Of a stretch of 64,000 nucleotides of DNA, positions 44,806 through 56,969 are shown in pieces; the first letter of the stretch is position 1, and every line of letters starts with the position of its first letter. Under the pieces are notes generated by a model. That model was not told where the DNA came from. It did no database searches and worked only from the letters and a program-made list of their open reading frames with translations. The position numbers and the translations under genes are program-made. The DNA comes from Blattamonas nauphoetae (Eukaryota > Preaxostyla > Oxymonadida): assembly GCA_033064195.1 (NCBI GenBank), contig JARBJD010000078.1, forward strand, positions 186,001 to 250,000. The letters run 5' to 3'.

Positions 44806-46670
44806 TTATTCCTCTCGTTTCAGGGCTGGTCTCTGGCCGCTCCCCAACAGTTCGCTGAGTCCCTCCCACTCCAGCCCATCCAATGCCTCCATCACTTCTC
44901 TCTTCCGCCGTTCTCTGTCTGCCTCCAGAAACTCTGTCTCCACCGCCGAGATGCACTCCGACCGCAGCCACGCCGAGCTCACAACCAGACGACACTCGCG
45001 CGACGAACGAGCTATGTCGCAGTCGGCTTCGGCTGAGCCAGCATCGTCCGCACAGTCGACCACTTCTCGCAAGTTGTGGATGGCTGCTCGCTCGTGTTCT
45101 CTTCGTGCTGCCGCTTCTTCGCTGTTGATTTCGGTCAGTGTCCAAATCAGAAGGTTCTCGCCTACTCTCATCTCGACTCCTCTTTCTTCGCTGTCCTCCT
45201 CTCCTTCCTCTCTCTGCCGCTCCTTCTCTTCCAGTCTCCCCAGAACAGCCCCAGCCTGTCCACACAAGTCGACAGTGCTCACTTCGCATCCACACTCACA
45301 CTTGCCCAGCTCGGCCACATCGCCAGCCTCAGCCATGTCGCCTTCCTTCGCTCTTCCTCTTCCTTCCCACAACACAAGCTCCTCGTCTTCGATCCCACGC
45401 AGTGCACTGCCAATCCCAACAGCGAAGAAGAAGCACAAACAGAGATGAGCGAAGAGAGGAGCACACTAAACAGCGACGATGGGTGTCCCGTCCTCGTCCT
45501 CGCCATCCTCCGCCATGCAGTTCCCACACTCCAACGACCGCCGAATCCGACAGCTCGCGAGAGGAGACAGCGAAGTGTCCAGACGCACACCATCAGAGCG
45601 AGTGAAGACAGCAGCCGAGGACACTTCAGACACTTTCCTTCCGCTTCTGAAGATGGAGATGAAATTGAGACGAGAATGAGAAGAAGAAGGAGAAGGAATG
45701 AAAGTGAGGAAGAAGAGACATGATTGCGACGAGCTCGTTCGGACACACTCGCCCTTCCACAAACACTCCGACTGAACTGTGGGAGCCAGCGAGGGAGGGA
45801 TGGAGCGAGCGGGCGAGGACGAGAGTGAAGGGACGGCTGAGAAGGGGACGAAGCACAGCACCTGCGAAGATCAGAACGAGAGAGGCAGACACGACCCGTC
45901 CGGCGAGACCGAAGTGTGGTGCAGCACAACTGACGCTGAGCGAGGGAAGAGCAGCTCGGCCAGCGAAGACGGAGTCAACTCACCGAAACACGAGTCGCAC
46001 AGAAACTGGCTGAGAAGAGAGAGACAGTCAGAATCAGAACAGACACACTCGAAGTCCACAGCTCGCACGGCCGACGCCACAAAGAGCGAATGTTGGGAGG
46101 CACACGATGTGTGGCAGAACTCCCCACACTTCACACACTCCGTCCCTGCACACATCACACAGAAGAGAACACACCGTTGTCTGCCCACTCCGACGACGCG
46201 CAGAAGCGGCAGATTGGCAGCACTTCTTCTGCTCCACTTTGCACGACAACTCTGTTCCGTCTCGCCTGAATGAAGATGATGAAAGTATGAAGGCCAACTG
46301 GGGTATGATTGTTGTGGAAAGTTCGTTCGTGTTTTCTGAGAGCAGATTGATCTGAAAAAGCTCTTCCACATCCAGGAAATGTGCATTTGTATGGTTTTTC
46401 ACCTGTGTGGATTCGTTCGTGTCTAATTAGATCATTTGATCGTGCAAAAGCCCTTTTACATCCAGGAAACGTGCACTTGTACGGTTTCTCACCAGTGTGG
46501 ATTCGTTCGTGTATTCTGAGAGCAGATGGATCTGAAAAACTTTTTCCACATCCAGGAAATGTGCATTTGAATGGCTTTTCACCAGTGTGCGTTCGTTCGT
46601 GCTTTTTGAGATCAGTTGCGTTATTGGTCGAATAATCACAATATGAACAGTGGATTTTTTTCATAGACAT
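44806..46670 (-). CDS. C2H2 zinc-finger protein joined to PHD-like Cys-rich and coiled-coil regions
   Basis: Starts at ATG 46670 ([14 protein letters not shown]). The first exon has four C2H2 fingers with TGEKPY/F linkers ([20 protein letters not shown] and relatives), a DNA-binding array. The frame can continue through a short intron into [20 protein letters not shown] and then, across a 29-nt intron, to [33 protein letters not shown] and FLCDSC, a PHD/FYVE-like set of Cys pairs. Later exons ([56 protein letters not shown]) end in a Glu/Arg-rich coiled coil and ALKREE at the stop. Introns are GC-rich here and partly open, so the model is tentative. The alternative is two genes: a short C2H2 protein ending at 46155, and a separate Cys-rich protein downstream. 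Confidence 0.5.
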
Positions 46671-46860
46671 CGTTTATCTCACTGGGTGAGGATAAATCAC
46701 AATATTGCGAGATTTGCGAGTGTTTAGTCATTGAAGATCGAAAGAGTTGGGCCGATCCAACTCACACGTCGGAATCTCTGTAATTTCTGACACTCACTCG
46801 TTGACAGTGAGCTTCTCCCGCTGATTTCACCATTATCGCTCTTTTCAACAGTATTTACAG

Positions 46861-49800
46861 ATGTACGAGGACGATCAAGCAGATGCTCAAAATCAGTTGA
46901 CTGGACAACGAAATCGGATTCCAGATGACGTTCGATCTAACCCAGGACAAGTATCGCTCTTTCTCAAGAAATATGCCACTGCAAGCCCACCAATTGTCCT
47001 CGACGCGCTTGATTCAATCAACAGGCTTCTCGACAGTCTGTGAAACACAACTCATTTATCATTCTATTCTTTGGAAACTGTCAATATCTTTTTCACAGCT
47101 GAAGCCGCACAGGAAGAAATGCTGCAGTATGGTATCATCCACGGACTGACAAGAGTTCTCCGCGAATATTTGGAGAAGGACGAGCGAATTGTCATTAGCA
47201 CTCTCCGTATCATCGCTCAATATATGAACAATGGTTATTCTCGTTTTTTCTTGATTCCTCCAGATTCTGCTGCCAAAACTTTCCTCTCTCTGAACGGGGC
47301 TGAACTCCTCATTCTCACCATCACTGTGTTCATGAACTCGAACAGCACTATCCTCATTCTTGTCTTCTCAGCGATCGACAACATTTGTCACACGAGTGTG
47401 TTCTTCAACTTTTTCACCTCTTTCAGAGGAACTTGCTGCCACAGCTGTAAAACAGGAGCTGATCAACGCTGTGATGATTCCTTTTGATTTCTTCTTCGGA
47501 AAAGACGAGGATCTCATCCGGCGAATGATGCTTGCCCTCGCATCACTCGCATCTTCAGGTTTCACTCACATTCTCTCTCATCGCCATCTTATGTATTTCC
47601 TGTTCAGATGAAGGGAAAGAAATTGCCCACCTGAATGGATGCACGCATGTTGTTCTCACAGTTCTGAGTTTGTATTCAGGAAACAACTCGCGTGTCTGCG
47701 TGGCAGCGTGCAAACTCCTCCGCGAAATGGTTGAGAGTCGTCTGATTGCCTTTTCTTTGAGACATTTCTCATTTAGCACACGTTTGTGAATTCGTTGTTG
47801 GGTCAGGTGTTGTCCCCACTCTCATCGAGACATTCGCCAAAACTCTGAACGAGCCACTCGATGAACGACTCACACAGGCAATCCTTAGTGTCCTGGTCCT
47901 TGTGTCATGTGTGTTCTTTCTTATGTTTTCACTTTTGATATCTTTCGCTTTGTGACTTCGTCTCCCACGACAGCCCATCAACCACAGTCTCTTCTTGAAA
48001 ACGAAACCATCACACAACTCACAGAAGGCCTCTGCATCTTGCAGAATAATTCGACTATCATTCATTCCATTTTCGTGATCTTTACCCAGCTAGTCAGCCA
48101 AGGTCTTCCACTCCTCATCGTCTCATCTCTCCAGGACCAGAAAACACTGTCGATCAATTCCTCAGCCTGAGCATTTTGCCTCCCGTTGTTGCTGCTTTCC
48201 GACTTCACTGTGCAAACAACCAGTCGATCACTCGAATCGGGACAGGTCTTCTTGCTCTCCTCGCCCAGAACGGTTTTCTCCTTTCTATCTGACTCTTCAT
48301 TCATCATTTTAGATCACGGAAGTCTGGAATGCGTTGAAGAAGGAGTTGTTGAGCTTTTGGTGAGCATTGTGAGGAATAATTCGGATCAACCGGAGATCTT
48401 GATTAATTCGACCTGTGTTCTTTCGTTCATGATCAGACCAACTGATCCGCAACATAGATGTATCTATCATTTATTTTTCCCGAAACTTCTCTCCATTTAG
48501 CTCTTTTCCTTCAGAAGGCCGAATCATCAGATCTGATCCCTGTTCTTCTCAAACTCTGTTGTCAACTCTCTTCAGAACAGATAGAATCATTCTATTGGTT
48601 CCTTCGACACACAATCACAGTAATCTCACACATATTGGCCAACCCGACTCCGACTCTCCTCGCCCAATGTCTCTCGACTCCTCTCACAGATCCTCTGGAG
48701 AACACCACTCAAACGACATCACCTGACACGCAAGTCGCATCACCTTCCTCACAAAAGTCCAAACAAGACCAATACGAAGAGGATTCGACAGATGCCACTC
48801 AGAATCAGGAAAAGGTTGATGAGAATGAAGCAAGCCAGTCAGATACTCAATCTCCCTCCCAATCGTCACAACGCGATGAACAAAATCAATTGGAGACAAC
48901 GGGAACCTCTGAAGAACACGTCTCGTCTGAGTCCATTCAGACACGCAAGCCAACCCCTCCATCCACACCTCCTTCGACCCTTCCTCCCGATCCCCCACAC
49001 ACCCAGCCACAGCCAGCCTCGACAGAATCATCGCCGACGACCAAAGCACCAGACGCCGTGGAATCAGAAACTCCAAACCCGCTCCTCCTCGCCATGCTCA
49101 CGCTGCACGAGATCTCCTGCGAGTCAGACGACCAGGGATTGATGAGCGACTGCCTGACGATGCTGAGCAACCTGTTCATCCAGCTGCAGAAGAGGGAGAA
49201 GACGGAGGGAGAGGGCAAGGACGACGTCGAGGTGATCAGCGACCGAGTGGTGGATATTGCCAGCCAGTGTCTGCAGTGGATGCGAGTCCAGCTGTCCAAA
49301 GCTCAGCAGCAAACAAACAGTCTGCAGGAAGAGCGGAGTGTGGACGAGGAGAGCGAGCGCTCTCTTCCCCACGCCATCACCACCACACACCTCATCAACT
49401 CCTTCGCCCCGTTCTTCGGGAATGCTGCACTCTGCCTGGACAACCTGAACAAACTGCGCGCGTCGCCGTCTCCCTCCCTCCTCGCCATCGCCGTCTTCTG
49501 CGGAGGCCTGACTGTGCTCTTCGACTGCATCCATCTTCTGTCGGAGGGCGACGAGGACGAGAGCAGCAGCGAGGGCCACCGAGAGCGCCAGGTGCTGATG
49601 CGCGTGTGGCTGGCTGTGGTGAACGTGTTCCATCTGTCCCTGCACAGCGGCAGCGAGGGCAGACACGCAGCAGCCGCTGAGATCGACGCCGGTGTGCTCG
49701 AAATGCTCCAAACTTCCTTTTCGAAGGAGAGCATGCGGAATGTGCAGCACGACGCGGTGTTGGACGAGACAGACCGGCAGCGAGGATCAGAGGAGCAGAT

Positions 49801-52600
49801 TGCAGTGCGGAAGGACCGAAAGATGGCGCAAGTCCTGATCCGCGTGACGGAGCTGCTGCAACTGATTGTGAGCACTTCAGACGCAGCTGGAGAAGCAGAC
49901 ACGTCGCTCGCAACCACTCCCGAACCGAAGTCGAACCGTGTCCGCTCTGAAGACGTGTGCCAGCTCGGTGCGAGTGTGTGCCTGCTGATGCAGAGCGTGT
50001 GGGGCAGTCTGGATTTGAGTGTGCCGAACGAGTGGCGCGTGCTGGGCGAGTCGATCAAGACGCTTCGGATGCTGGTCGAGCTGGCGAGGGATTCGGAGTG
50101 GATCATCCTCGTCCCGAACGACACGCCGGACGAAGAGTCAGACGACGAACAGCGAGAAGAGAAGGACGAAGAGGAAAAGGAAGAAGACAAGAAAGAAGGG
50201 GAGGAGGAAGAGACAGCCGAGGGGGCTCCAACTGAAGACACAACACGAACTGAGAACAACTCGCACGTCGTCGACCATGTCTCGCCCATCCGCCACGCCG
50301 ACACGCTGCACGCTCGGCCTCGCCGCCTGCCGAACATCAACAACGCCGGCCTCGCTCTGGTTGAGATTGTGTCTGCTGCTGTCCGCCTGAACAACTGGGC
50401 AGTCGCACAGGATGCTGGGTCTGTCATCGTGACTCTTCTCAACTCGGCTGTGATGGCCAACACGATCGAGCTGGGGCAGGCACTCGAAAGCGACGAGGAG
50501 CAGATGGTGTCGCACATCTCGCAGTCGCTCAAGCTGACCGAGAAGCGCTGTCGAGAGCTTCGCTTCACAGAGCCAGGCGTTGAGAAGGAGACCGACGAGG
50601 ACTCCACAGCTGAGCTGGCCGAGTGCCTTCAGGTCGAGCTGACACTGCACGCTCTTCTGGCTGAACTGAACACGATTGACCTGACGACTGTGCTCTCGAA
50701 GACGCAAGTGCTGAGTGCGCTTCTCTCGTCCGTCACGCAATACCCTCCCGTCTCCCTCCTCTCCTCTGCCCTCTCTCTTCTCTACCTCGCCGCCTCTTCC
50801 CCTGTCGGGGCAGCCAAACTTCGCCAGCTGAATGGCGTTGTCATTCTGGCGTCGGTTCTGCAGACTCTCCTCACCCACACCGCCCAGTCAAGCTCTGCCC
50901 TTTCCACCTCTCCGCAGAAGGAGCAGGAGCCAGAGAGCCTGCGCGACGAGGTGGAGATGTGTTGTGGCGTGCTCGCTTTGCTGTCGGTGAACGAGAAGAC
51001 GCGCAAGGTGTTCGCCGTCGAGGGAGTTATCGACGTTGCGCTTCGTCTCATCAAACTCGAAGCGAAGCAGCTGACCAGCGCAGTCAACACGAAGAAAGGG
51101 AAAACGCCCCAAGACGACCCGTCCAACGTGCTGTTCTTCGTCCTCTCGCTTCTGTGCAACATCTCGACAGTGCCTGAGATTGTTCCGATGATCCTGCGAA
51201 ACAGAAGCAGGACGACACTCCTCCTTTCCGAGCTGGTGCAGCAGACGACACAGGCAGTGCTGCAGATCAAGCTGTGCCGAGTGCTGATCAACTGTCTGGA
51301 CCCGCAGGTTGACGAGGAGGAAGGGGAGGAGAAGGCAGACACGCCGCAGAAGAAGAGCGAGTGTTTGGACGACTACACACTCTTCGTGCTTGTCCCCGCC
51401 CTGCTCGAGATTGTGCGAGGGATCACAGCGGCGAAGAAGGGGAAGGGCGAGAAGGAGGGCGAGGCAGACGCGGAGGAGAACGAGTTGCTGCAGATGCTGC
51501 TTCATCTGCTCAGCGTGAGTGTCGTCCTCTCTCCCCTCACCACTCCCTCCGACAAGAAGAACAAGAAGAAGTCGAAGGCAGCCGAGACGAACGAGCAGAA
51601 AGTGCGTCTCGCAGTGTCGCTGCTCGACGAGCGGGACGGATGGGATGTGCTGAATGCTGCAATCCAGCTGGGCGTCGAAAGAGGCGACGCAACAGTCGTT
51701 GGATACGGTCTGGCCATCACAACAGCCATGGCCTCTCTCAGTCTGCTCCTCTCCCCTTTTCTTCACTTCTCTCCTCTCCTCCATTCTATCTCCTCCTTTC
51801 TCTCACTTCTCTCCTCTCTCTCTCCTCTCCTCCATTCTATCTCCTCCTTTCTCTCCCTTCTCTCTCCCTCAGAGTCCCTGTCGAAGAGCTCCTGTCTCAC
51901 CACCCTCGTCGCTTCGTTCAAAAGCGCAAGTGCCCACGCCCAACTCTCCGCCTCGCCGGGAATCATCCTCGCGTTCCTCGACACTCTCACGCTGCTCTCC
52001 CTCCACGTCTCGCTCCTCCCCCACCTCGCTCGCTCGGGTGCTGTCGAGGAGGCTGCTGCTGCTCTGAAGCGCGCACTGAAGACTATCTCGCGGAAGAAGC
52101 TCGTTCTTCGCCCGGCTTCACCACGATCACCTCGCTCCCCACGAGGAAGGAACGGACAGGGTGACGACAACACGACGAAACAGGACGCCTTCGCCGACGC
52201 CCCCTCTCCTCTCACTTCCCCTTCAACTGATCCTTCTCTCGCCCAACCCACGTCGGACACAGCTTCAGACAACGCCCTCCTTGTCATCCTCCACGCGTCG
52301 ATGCTGCTTGTTTCTGCGTCGTTTGCGTGTGTTCCGTTCCGGCAGCGAGTGTCGCAGGCTGGTCTGGAGACGACTGTTCGTGACGGCCAGAAGTGGCTGC
52401 GAGACGACACAAACACACTCGAAGTGCAGGCCCTGGCGATGCTGAAGAGGTTGCAGAGAGTGGTTGAGTTGGACAACAAGGCGGATACTCTCAAAACGCA
52501 GATGAAGGATGCTCAGAAGGCTACACCTGCCACGAAACAGAGGCCGTCAACAGCTGTCCACAAAACGGCGGCAAAGAAGCCTATTGGCCAAAGAGCATAA
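46861..52600 (+). CDS. Very large armadillo-repeat protein
   Basis: Start MYEDDQADAQNQLTGQRNRI at 46861. The 5' third is split by about nine introns (e.g. 47036-47098, 47234-47263, 47396-47426, 47559-47607), each restoring the frame: DTEAAQEEMLQYGIIHGL, HTKELAATAVKQELIN, SDEGKEIAHLNGCTHVVLTV. From 48500 one long exon continues to TAA at 52600. Repeats of the armadillo type recur (ECVEEGVVELLVSIVRNNSD; VVILASVLQTLLTHTAQS; MCCGVLALLSVNEKTRKVFA). They are interrupted by acidic or Ser/Pro-rich loops (about 48690-49080 and 50150-50230). A 132-nt in-frame intron probably lies at 51741-51872. Expected length is about 1,700 residues. No domain besides the solenoid is seen. It probably acts as a scaffold, possibly cytoskeletal or flagellar. 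Confidence 0.7.
51741..51872 (+). other. Probable 132-nt in-frame intron with internal tandem duplication
   Basis: Begins GTCTGCTCC and ends CTCCCTCAG. It is almost pure pyrimidine and contains two copies of a roughly 55-nt unit (CTCCTCCATTCTATCTCCTC core). Its length is a multiple of three and it has no stop, so retention would insert a hydrophobic Leu/Ser/Phe stretch into the armadillo protein. Confidence 0.65.
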
Positions 52601-52712
52601 CATTTTTCTTCATCATCATTTTTTTGGATCGTCGGGCACCTGTGACATTTCACTCTATCTTCAGTTGATCAAACTTCAAAAATCCAATGGGAGAGATCGT
52701 CCAGCACCAACA

Positions 52713-55700
52713 ATGCTCCTCACCTGTTATCTGATATCATTATATCTACCAATATTGCATGCCGCCGATCTGCCTTTTTCGTTGTATCCAGCGTCTGGGA
52801 CCCCACCATCTCGCCGCCAAAAAGCAGTTTTCCACAATCTCAATGGTGTTTCTGTCTATTCCGACAATGAATATGTCCTCTATGGAGGTCAAGATCGTAA
52901 CCGAGCATATCTGTCTGATGTCTTTATTTATAGCAAATCAGATAACCAATGGAGACCTCTCGCCATCCACGGGATCGAATTTCCACCAGACAGGATCGAC
53001 TCAGCTCACTGGATTCATGACGATTCCCTCTTCATTTGGGGAGGAATGGGTACAGCTGGACTCTACTCCGATCTTTGGAAACTCGATTTTCGAACATTAG
53101 AATGGACTGAAATAGACCAAACTGGTGCTATTCCATCGGCCCGTCAATCCCCAGCTGTCGCCTATGACTCTAGCACTGTGTATCTATTTGGGGGGCGAAC
53201 ACGAGGTGAAAAGAAGAACGATGTATTTACACTCAACCCCTCAACAGGAGCCTGGACAGAAATTGTCACATCAGGCACTCCCCCCGAGCCTCACAGCTCT
53301 GGAGGAGCCTATTATAACGGAGGACTATTATATGTGTTTGGAGGACCGTCTACTGCAGATAAAACTCAATTTTCAGTCTTCTCACTCACCATCCCTGGTG
53401 GAGCATGGAATAAATTAACACTCGACGAAGCGACTGCCCTTTCAAATTCAGTCTCCATTTCTAATTCATCGCAGAACTCCCAACCAGACGCAAACTTCCC
53501 TCCAACCCCTCTCGTCCATCCATCGCCCACCCAAGAGTCCAATGCTCTTCCTCCCCCGTCAGAGTACTCCTCATTCGTGTGCGCCTCCAAAGTCTGCTAT
53601 GGATTTGGTGGACACGAAGTGGGGATGAAAGGCGTGATGACCGAATCTCTCGTTATCCTTGATCTTACTCCAGCAAATCCCACAATTCGTGTGCACACCA
53701 GCATTCCACAAGTATCCACGTCCAACTCCGAGCATATCTCCACATCACGCTCGAAACGGCACGCCAACATGAGGAAGACAAACAACATCCGCCTCTCGCC
53801 AAATTCCGACGCAGATCCCATTCTCCGCCGGTACGCAGCTGCTGTGACAATCGATGCGTCAACTCCGGGGAATATCTTCGTGTTTGGAGGAGTGGAGGAC
53901 GTGATGGTGGATGGCGACCTCTTCTCCATCGACCTGTCCGTACCCGCCGCACCCAAATACAAACTCCTCACCCAAAGCATCGACAACATCCCCTCGCCCC
54001 GTGCCAACCATCGCACCGTTGCTGGACTGGGGAAGATGTGGCTGTTCGGCGGAGTCACGAAAGGGGACGTCCTCCTCAACGACCTCTGCTCGTTCTCGTT
54101 CGAGACCAACGAGTGGGCCACACACACAAACCCTCTCTCTCCCAAGCCACCCGCACGCGAGTCCTTCTCCTTCTGCGAGCACAGCGGGCGTCTGTTCATC
54201 TTCGGCGGAGCAGGACGAGGCGACAGCGGCGACAAGGTCAGCCTGAACGACGTGTGGGAGTACTCCATCTACGACGACATGTGGAGCCAGCTGCTGCCGA
54301 AGGACGGCCGAGTTCCGCCCGGCATGCAGGGATCTGCAGTGGTCGTGCTCCACAAACAGCTGCACGTGTTCGGAGGTCGGCTCCAGGATGAGACAGTCAG
54401 CCGTGATCTCTGGGTGTACTCGCTCGTCACGCGCTGTTGGACGAAGCGTGAGGGCTCGTTCGCACGCGAGCTGAATTGGGAGGCTGCAGCGAACTCAAAC
54501 AGCGTTCCGCACATGAAACTCGACTTCGCAAGCAACGCAGACTCGTACCTGCTGCAGGCACGAGAGGACTGCCAACTACACACGTCGACGATCATCCTGG
54601 ACGGGGAGACGGAGGAGAGGGACCTCGTGTACGTGTGCGGAGGAGTGGGCGAGGCGTACCAGTCCATCCTTCCCATCGACCGACTCATCCTCGCCCCCGA
54701 GTACGACGACGACCAGAGCTTCTTCTGGACAACCAGCTTCAACTTCACGACGACTGTCCTCCCAACGTCGCCCATCCTCTACCACTCCTATGTCCATCCC
54801 GTGTCCGACGGGTTCGTCAGCGTCGGAGGCCTGCTTGGCGACGAAGCTGTAGCTTCAGCGACACACTGGGCAGTGAGCAAGATTGCAGGCGACACAGACG
54901 CCAAAGCAACAACCTTACCGCTCGCAAACCCCATCGCCCTCGCCGACGGCAGCGGAGTGGTCTTCGGACGGCGAATGTACATGTTCGGCGGGAGCATTGT
55001 GGACGGGCAGATTGTCTCGGAAGGACAGCACCACAACCAGATGCGCATCCTCGAACTCGACAGCTCGTTCGCCTGCTCGCCTGGCACGTATGTGGATGCG
55101 AGCGACACAGCCAGCCTCGGATGCACAATCTGCCCGCTCGGAGCCTTCGCGAGGAAGTTCAACACGAAGGAACCAACATTCTGTTTTGCGGGGTCGGTGT
55201 GCCCGACGACTGGCGCGACGAGAGGGTACCACTGCATCTCGTGCTCGGCCGGGTCGTACTCCGACGAGGCGGGCATGAGTGTGTGCAAAGAGTGCACCGA
55301 CCCGTCGTCGTGGTGCCCCGTGGGAGGGCGTTATCCGAACTCGACAGAGCCGACCGAGCCAGACGGGATGGAGCTTCGGATCTCTTCTTTTGAGACGCTC
55401 GACGACTTTCAAGTATGGTTCATTTTCTGGCCTTATTTCGGAGGCGCCATGCTCGGCGTCCTCATCGCGACCATTCTGTTGGCGTGCCCCTGCACCCGCA
55501 AGTACTTCTGGAGACTGGACATCCTCGAGGACTCGCACTACACGCGCGTGGATCGAGTGACACGCTCCTCGACCAAGGAGCTGAAGAAGACCCTCTTCGG
55601 AGCATTTGTGGTTGTAATCTTTGTTTGCTTTGCAGCCGGCACCATTGTTTCTGTTCTTCTCGAGTTCTTCGCCAACAACAAGAGCGAGACTGTCTCCACA

Positions 55701-56969
55701 CAGGCGGAGACAACCGTCGCTGCAGAGGGTGAGATGGCGCGGATGGAGAGCGAGACCGCTGAGGTTGGCTTTGTGATGTACTCGCTCAACAGGCCGTGCA
55801 CCTTCGACGACGCACTTCAGATCGAAGAGGAGAACGTGGGGTGGGAGAGCACAGGTGTGGAGTGCAGCCCCGAACTCAACATCGAAATGACACGAATTCA
55901 CAGTGGTATGTTCTGTTCTTCTCTTCTATGCGCCCTCTTCTTCTTCCTTTTCTCTATTTCCTCCTTCTCACCTTTTCTCCCCTTTCCTCCCCTCACAGCC
56001 AACGATACAGTCACAAACATTTCATGCCATCTTCTCGCCACCTCCGACTCGCTCCGTTACTCCCCCTCCGTTGACTGTCTCGTGCACCTCGACTTCGTGC
56101 GCCCCGTCTTCACGTACGACCACTCCGCTGCTGTCCCCACCATCCGCTTCACCGTCGACCACGACGAAGCCTTCTGCCACGCCATGTCGGGCTGGATCTG
56201 GACAGAGACCAACCGCGAGCGAGACAGCAACAAGCTGAACGAGTCGCGCTCAGGCACGGGCCTCTTCGCACTCGGCACAGACGGAAAGATGATGAAGGGC
56301 GACGACCCCACCCAGTTCGAGTTCACGCTGATGCGCTCGATGTACCGCGACCAGCACAACGAAGAGTTCTACGGCATCTTCCTCTCCTCGGCCACGTACG
56401 CCACAGGCAGCCAGGCCGACTACGACCAGCTGTACACACACTTCGGGCTCCACTGCGAGTTCGTGTTTCAGAAGGACAAGAACGTGGCTGTGGTGGAACG
56501 TGTGTACCGGCAGAAGGTGGTCGAGCTCATTCCCAACTTGTTCTCCACTGCGATGGGCTTTATGGGCGCTTTCGGCGCCATCATCTCCATCGGCGAGCGG
56601 CTGAAGCGATGGAACTGCGGCTTCACGCGTTGCTGCTGCAAGATCTTTGGAGAGGACTTGGACCTTGTCGACATGGAAGAGGTGCCCCCCGAGTCGATCA
56701 ACGTGAAGTCACTCGACGACCCCACACCCTCCCCACAACCCTCGACCTCCCTCGCGAAGGACCCGACTCCTCCACCCGACCCGAAGAGCGGCGACACCGA
56801 GCAAGTCGTCCAGCTCGAGGAGAGACCACACACCATCGAGAGAGCAGAAGAAGACCTTCCCCAACCCGGCACAGGAGCTTCCGTTCAGTCCGACGCCGCT
56901 CGTGTCGACCCGTTCGCCGTGACGACGTTTGAAACGCTAGCGGGACCGGTCACACTGAGTGATCTGTAG
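52713..56969 (+). CDS. Kelch-repeat surface protein with Cys-rich module and three membrane spans
   Basis: ATG 52713 begins a signal peptide (MLLTCYLISLYLPILHAA). With the 93-nt intron 55906-55998 (GTATGT…CAG) removed, the product is 1,387 residues. Six or more kelch units form the N-terminal half, each with a GG pair and later Trp: EYVLYGGQDRNRAYLSDVFI, SLFIWGGMGTAGLYSDLWKL, TVYLFGGRTRGEKKNDVFTL, MWLFGGVTKGDVLLNDLCSF, RLFIFGGAGRGDSG. A Cys-rich GCC2/GCC3-like module follows (ACSPGTYVDASDTASLGCTI, CSAGSYSDEAGMSVCKEC). The first membrane span is FGGAMLGVLIATILLAC, the second LFGAFVVVIFVCFAAGTIV, the third near STAMGFMGAFGAIISIGERL, with an extracellular-type domain between the last two. The tail is Pro/Glu-rich. 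Likely a cell-surface receptor or adhesin. An AATAAA lies downstream at 57168. Confidence 0.8.
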   Translation: MLLTCYLISLYLPILHAADLPFSLYPASGTPPSRRQKAVFHNLNGVSVYSDNEYVLYGGQDRNRAYLSDVFIYSKSDNQWRPLAIHGIEFPPDRIDSAHWIHDDSLFIWGGMGTAGLYSDLWKLDFRTLEWTEIDQTGAIPSARQSPAVAYDSSTVYLFGGRTRGEKKNDVFTLNPSTGAWTEIVTSGTPPEPHSSGGAYYNGGLLYVFGGPSTADKTQFSVFSLTIPGGAWNKLTLDEATALSNSVSISNSSQNSQPDANFPPTPLVHPSPTQESNALPPPSEYSSFVCASKVCYGFGGHEVGMKGVMTESLVILDLTPANPTIRVHTSIPQVSTSNSEHISTSRSKRHANMRKTNNIRLSPNSDADPILRRYAAAVTIDASTPGNIFVFGGVEDVMVDGDLFSIDLSVPAAPKYKLLTQSIDNIPSPRANHRTVAGLGKMWLFGGVTKGDVLLNDLCSFSFETNEWATHTNPLSPKPPARESFSFCEHSGRLFIFGGAGRGDSGDKVSLNDVWEYSIYDDMWSQLLPKDGRVPPGMQGSAVVVLHKQLHVFGGRLQDETVSRDLWVYSLVTRCWTKREGSFARELNWEAAANSNSVPHMKLDFASNADSYLLQAREDCQLHTSTIILDGETEERDLVYVCGGVGEAYQSILPIDRLILAPEYDDDQSFFWTTSFNFTTTVLPTSPILYHSYVHPVSDGFVSVGGLLGDEAVASATHWAVSKIAGDTDAKATTLPLANPIALADGSGVVFGRRMYMFGGSIVDGQIVSEGQHHNQMRILELDSSFACSPGTYVDASDTASLGCTICPLGAFARKFNTKEPTFCFAGSVCPTTGATRGYHCISCSAGSYSDEAGMSVCKECTDPSSWCPVGGRYPNSTEPTEPDGMELRISSFETLDDFQVWFIFWPYFGGAMLGVLIATILLACPCTRKYFWRLDILEDSHYTRVDRVTRSSTKELKKTLFGAFVVVIFVCFAAGTIVSVLLEFFANNKSETVSTQAETTVAAEGEMARMESETAEVGFVMYSLNRPCTFDDALQIEEENVGWESTGVECSPELNIEMTRIHSGMFCSSLLCALFFFLFSISSFSPFLPFPPLTANDTVTNISCHLLATSDSLRYSPSVDCLVHLDFVRPVFTYDHSAAVPTIRFTVDHDEAFCHAMSGWIWTETNRERDSNKLNESRSGTGLFALGTDGKMMKGDDPTQFEFTLMRSMYRDQHNEEFYGIFLSSATYATGSQADYDQLYTHFGLHCEFVFQKDKNVAVVERVYRQKVVELIPNLFSTAMGFMGAFGAIISIGERLKRWNCGFTRCCCKIFGEDLDLVDMEEVPPESINVKSLDDPTPSPQPSTSLAKDPTPPPDPKSGDTEQVVQLEERPHTIERAEEDLPQPGTGASVQSDAARVDPFAVTTFETLAGPVTLSDL

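Noticed and set aside
55906-55998. Extra membrane span (Phe/Leu/Ser-rich) in the kelch protein
   Set aside because: It starts GTATGT, ends CAG and is almost pure pyrimidine; its removal keeps the frame, so it is an intron.
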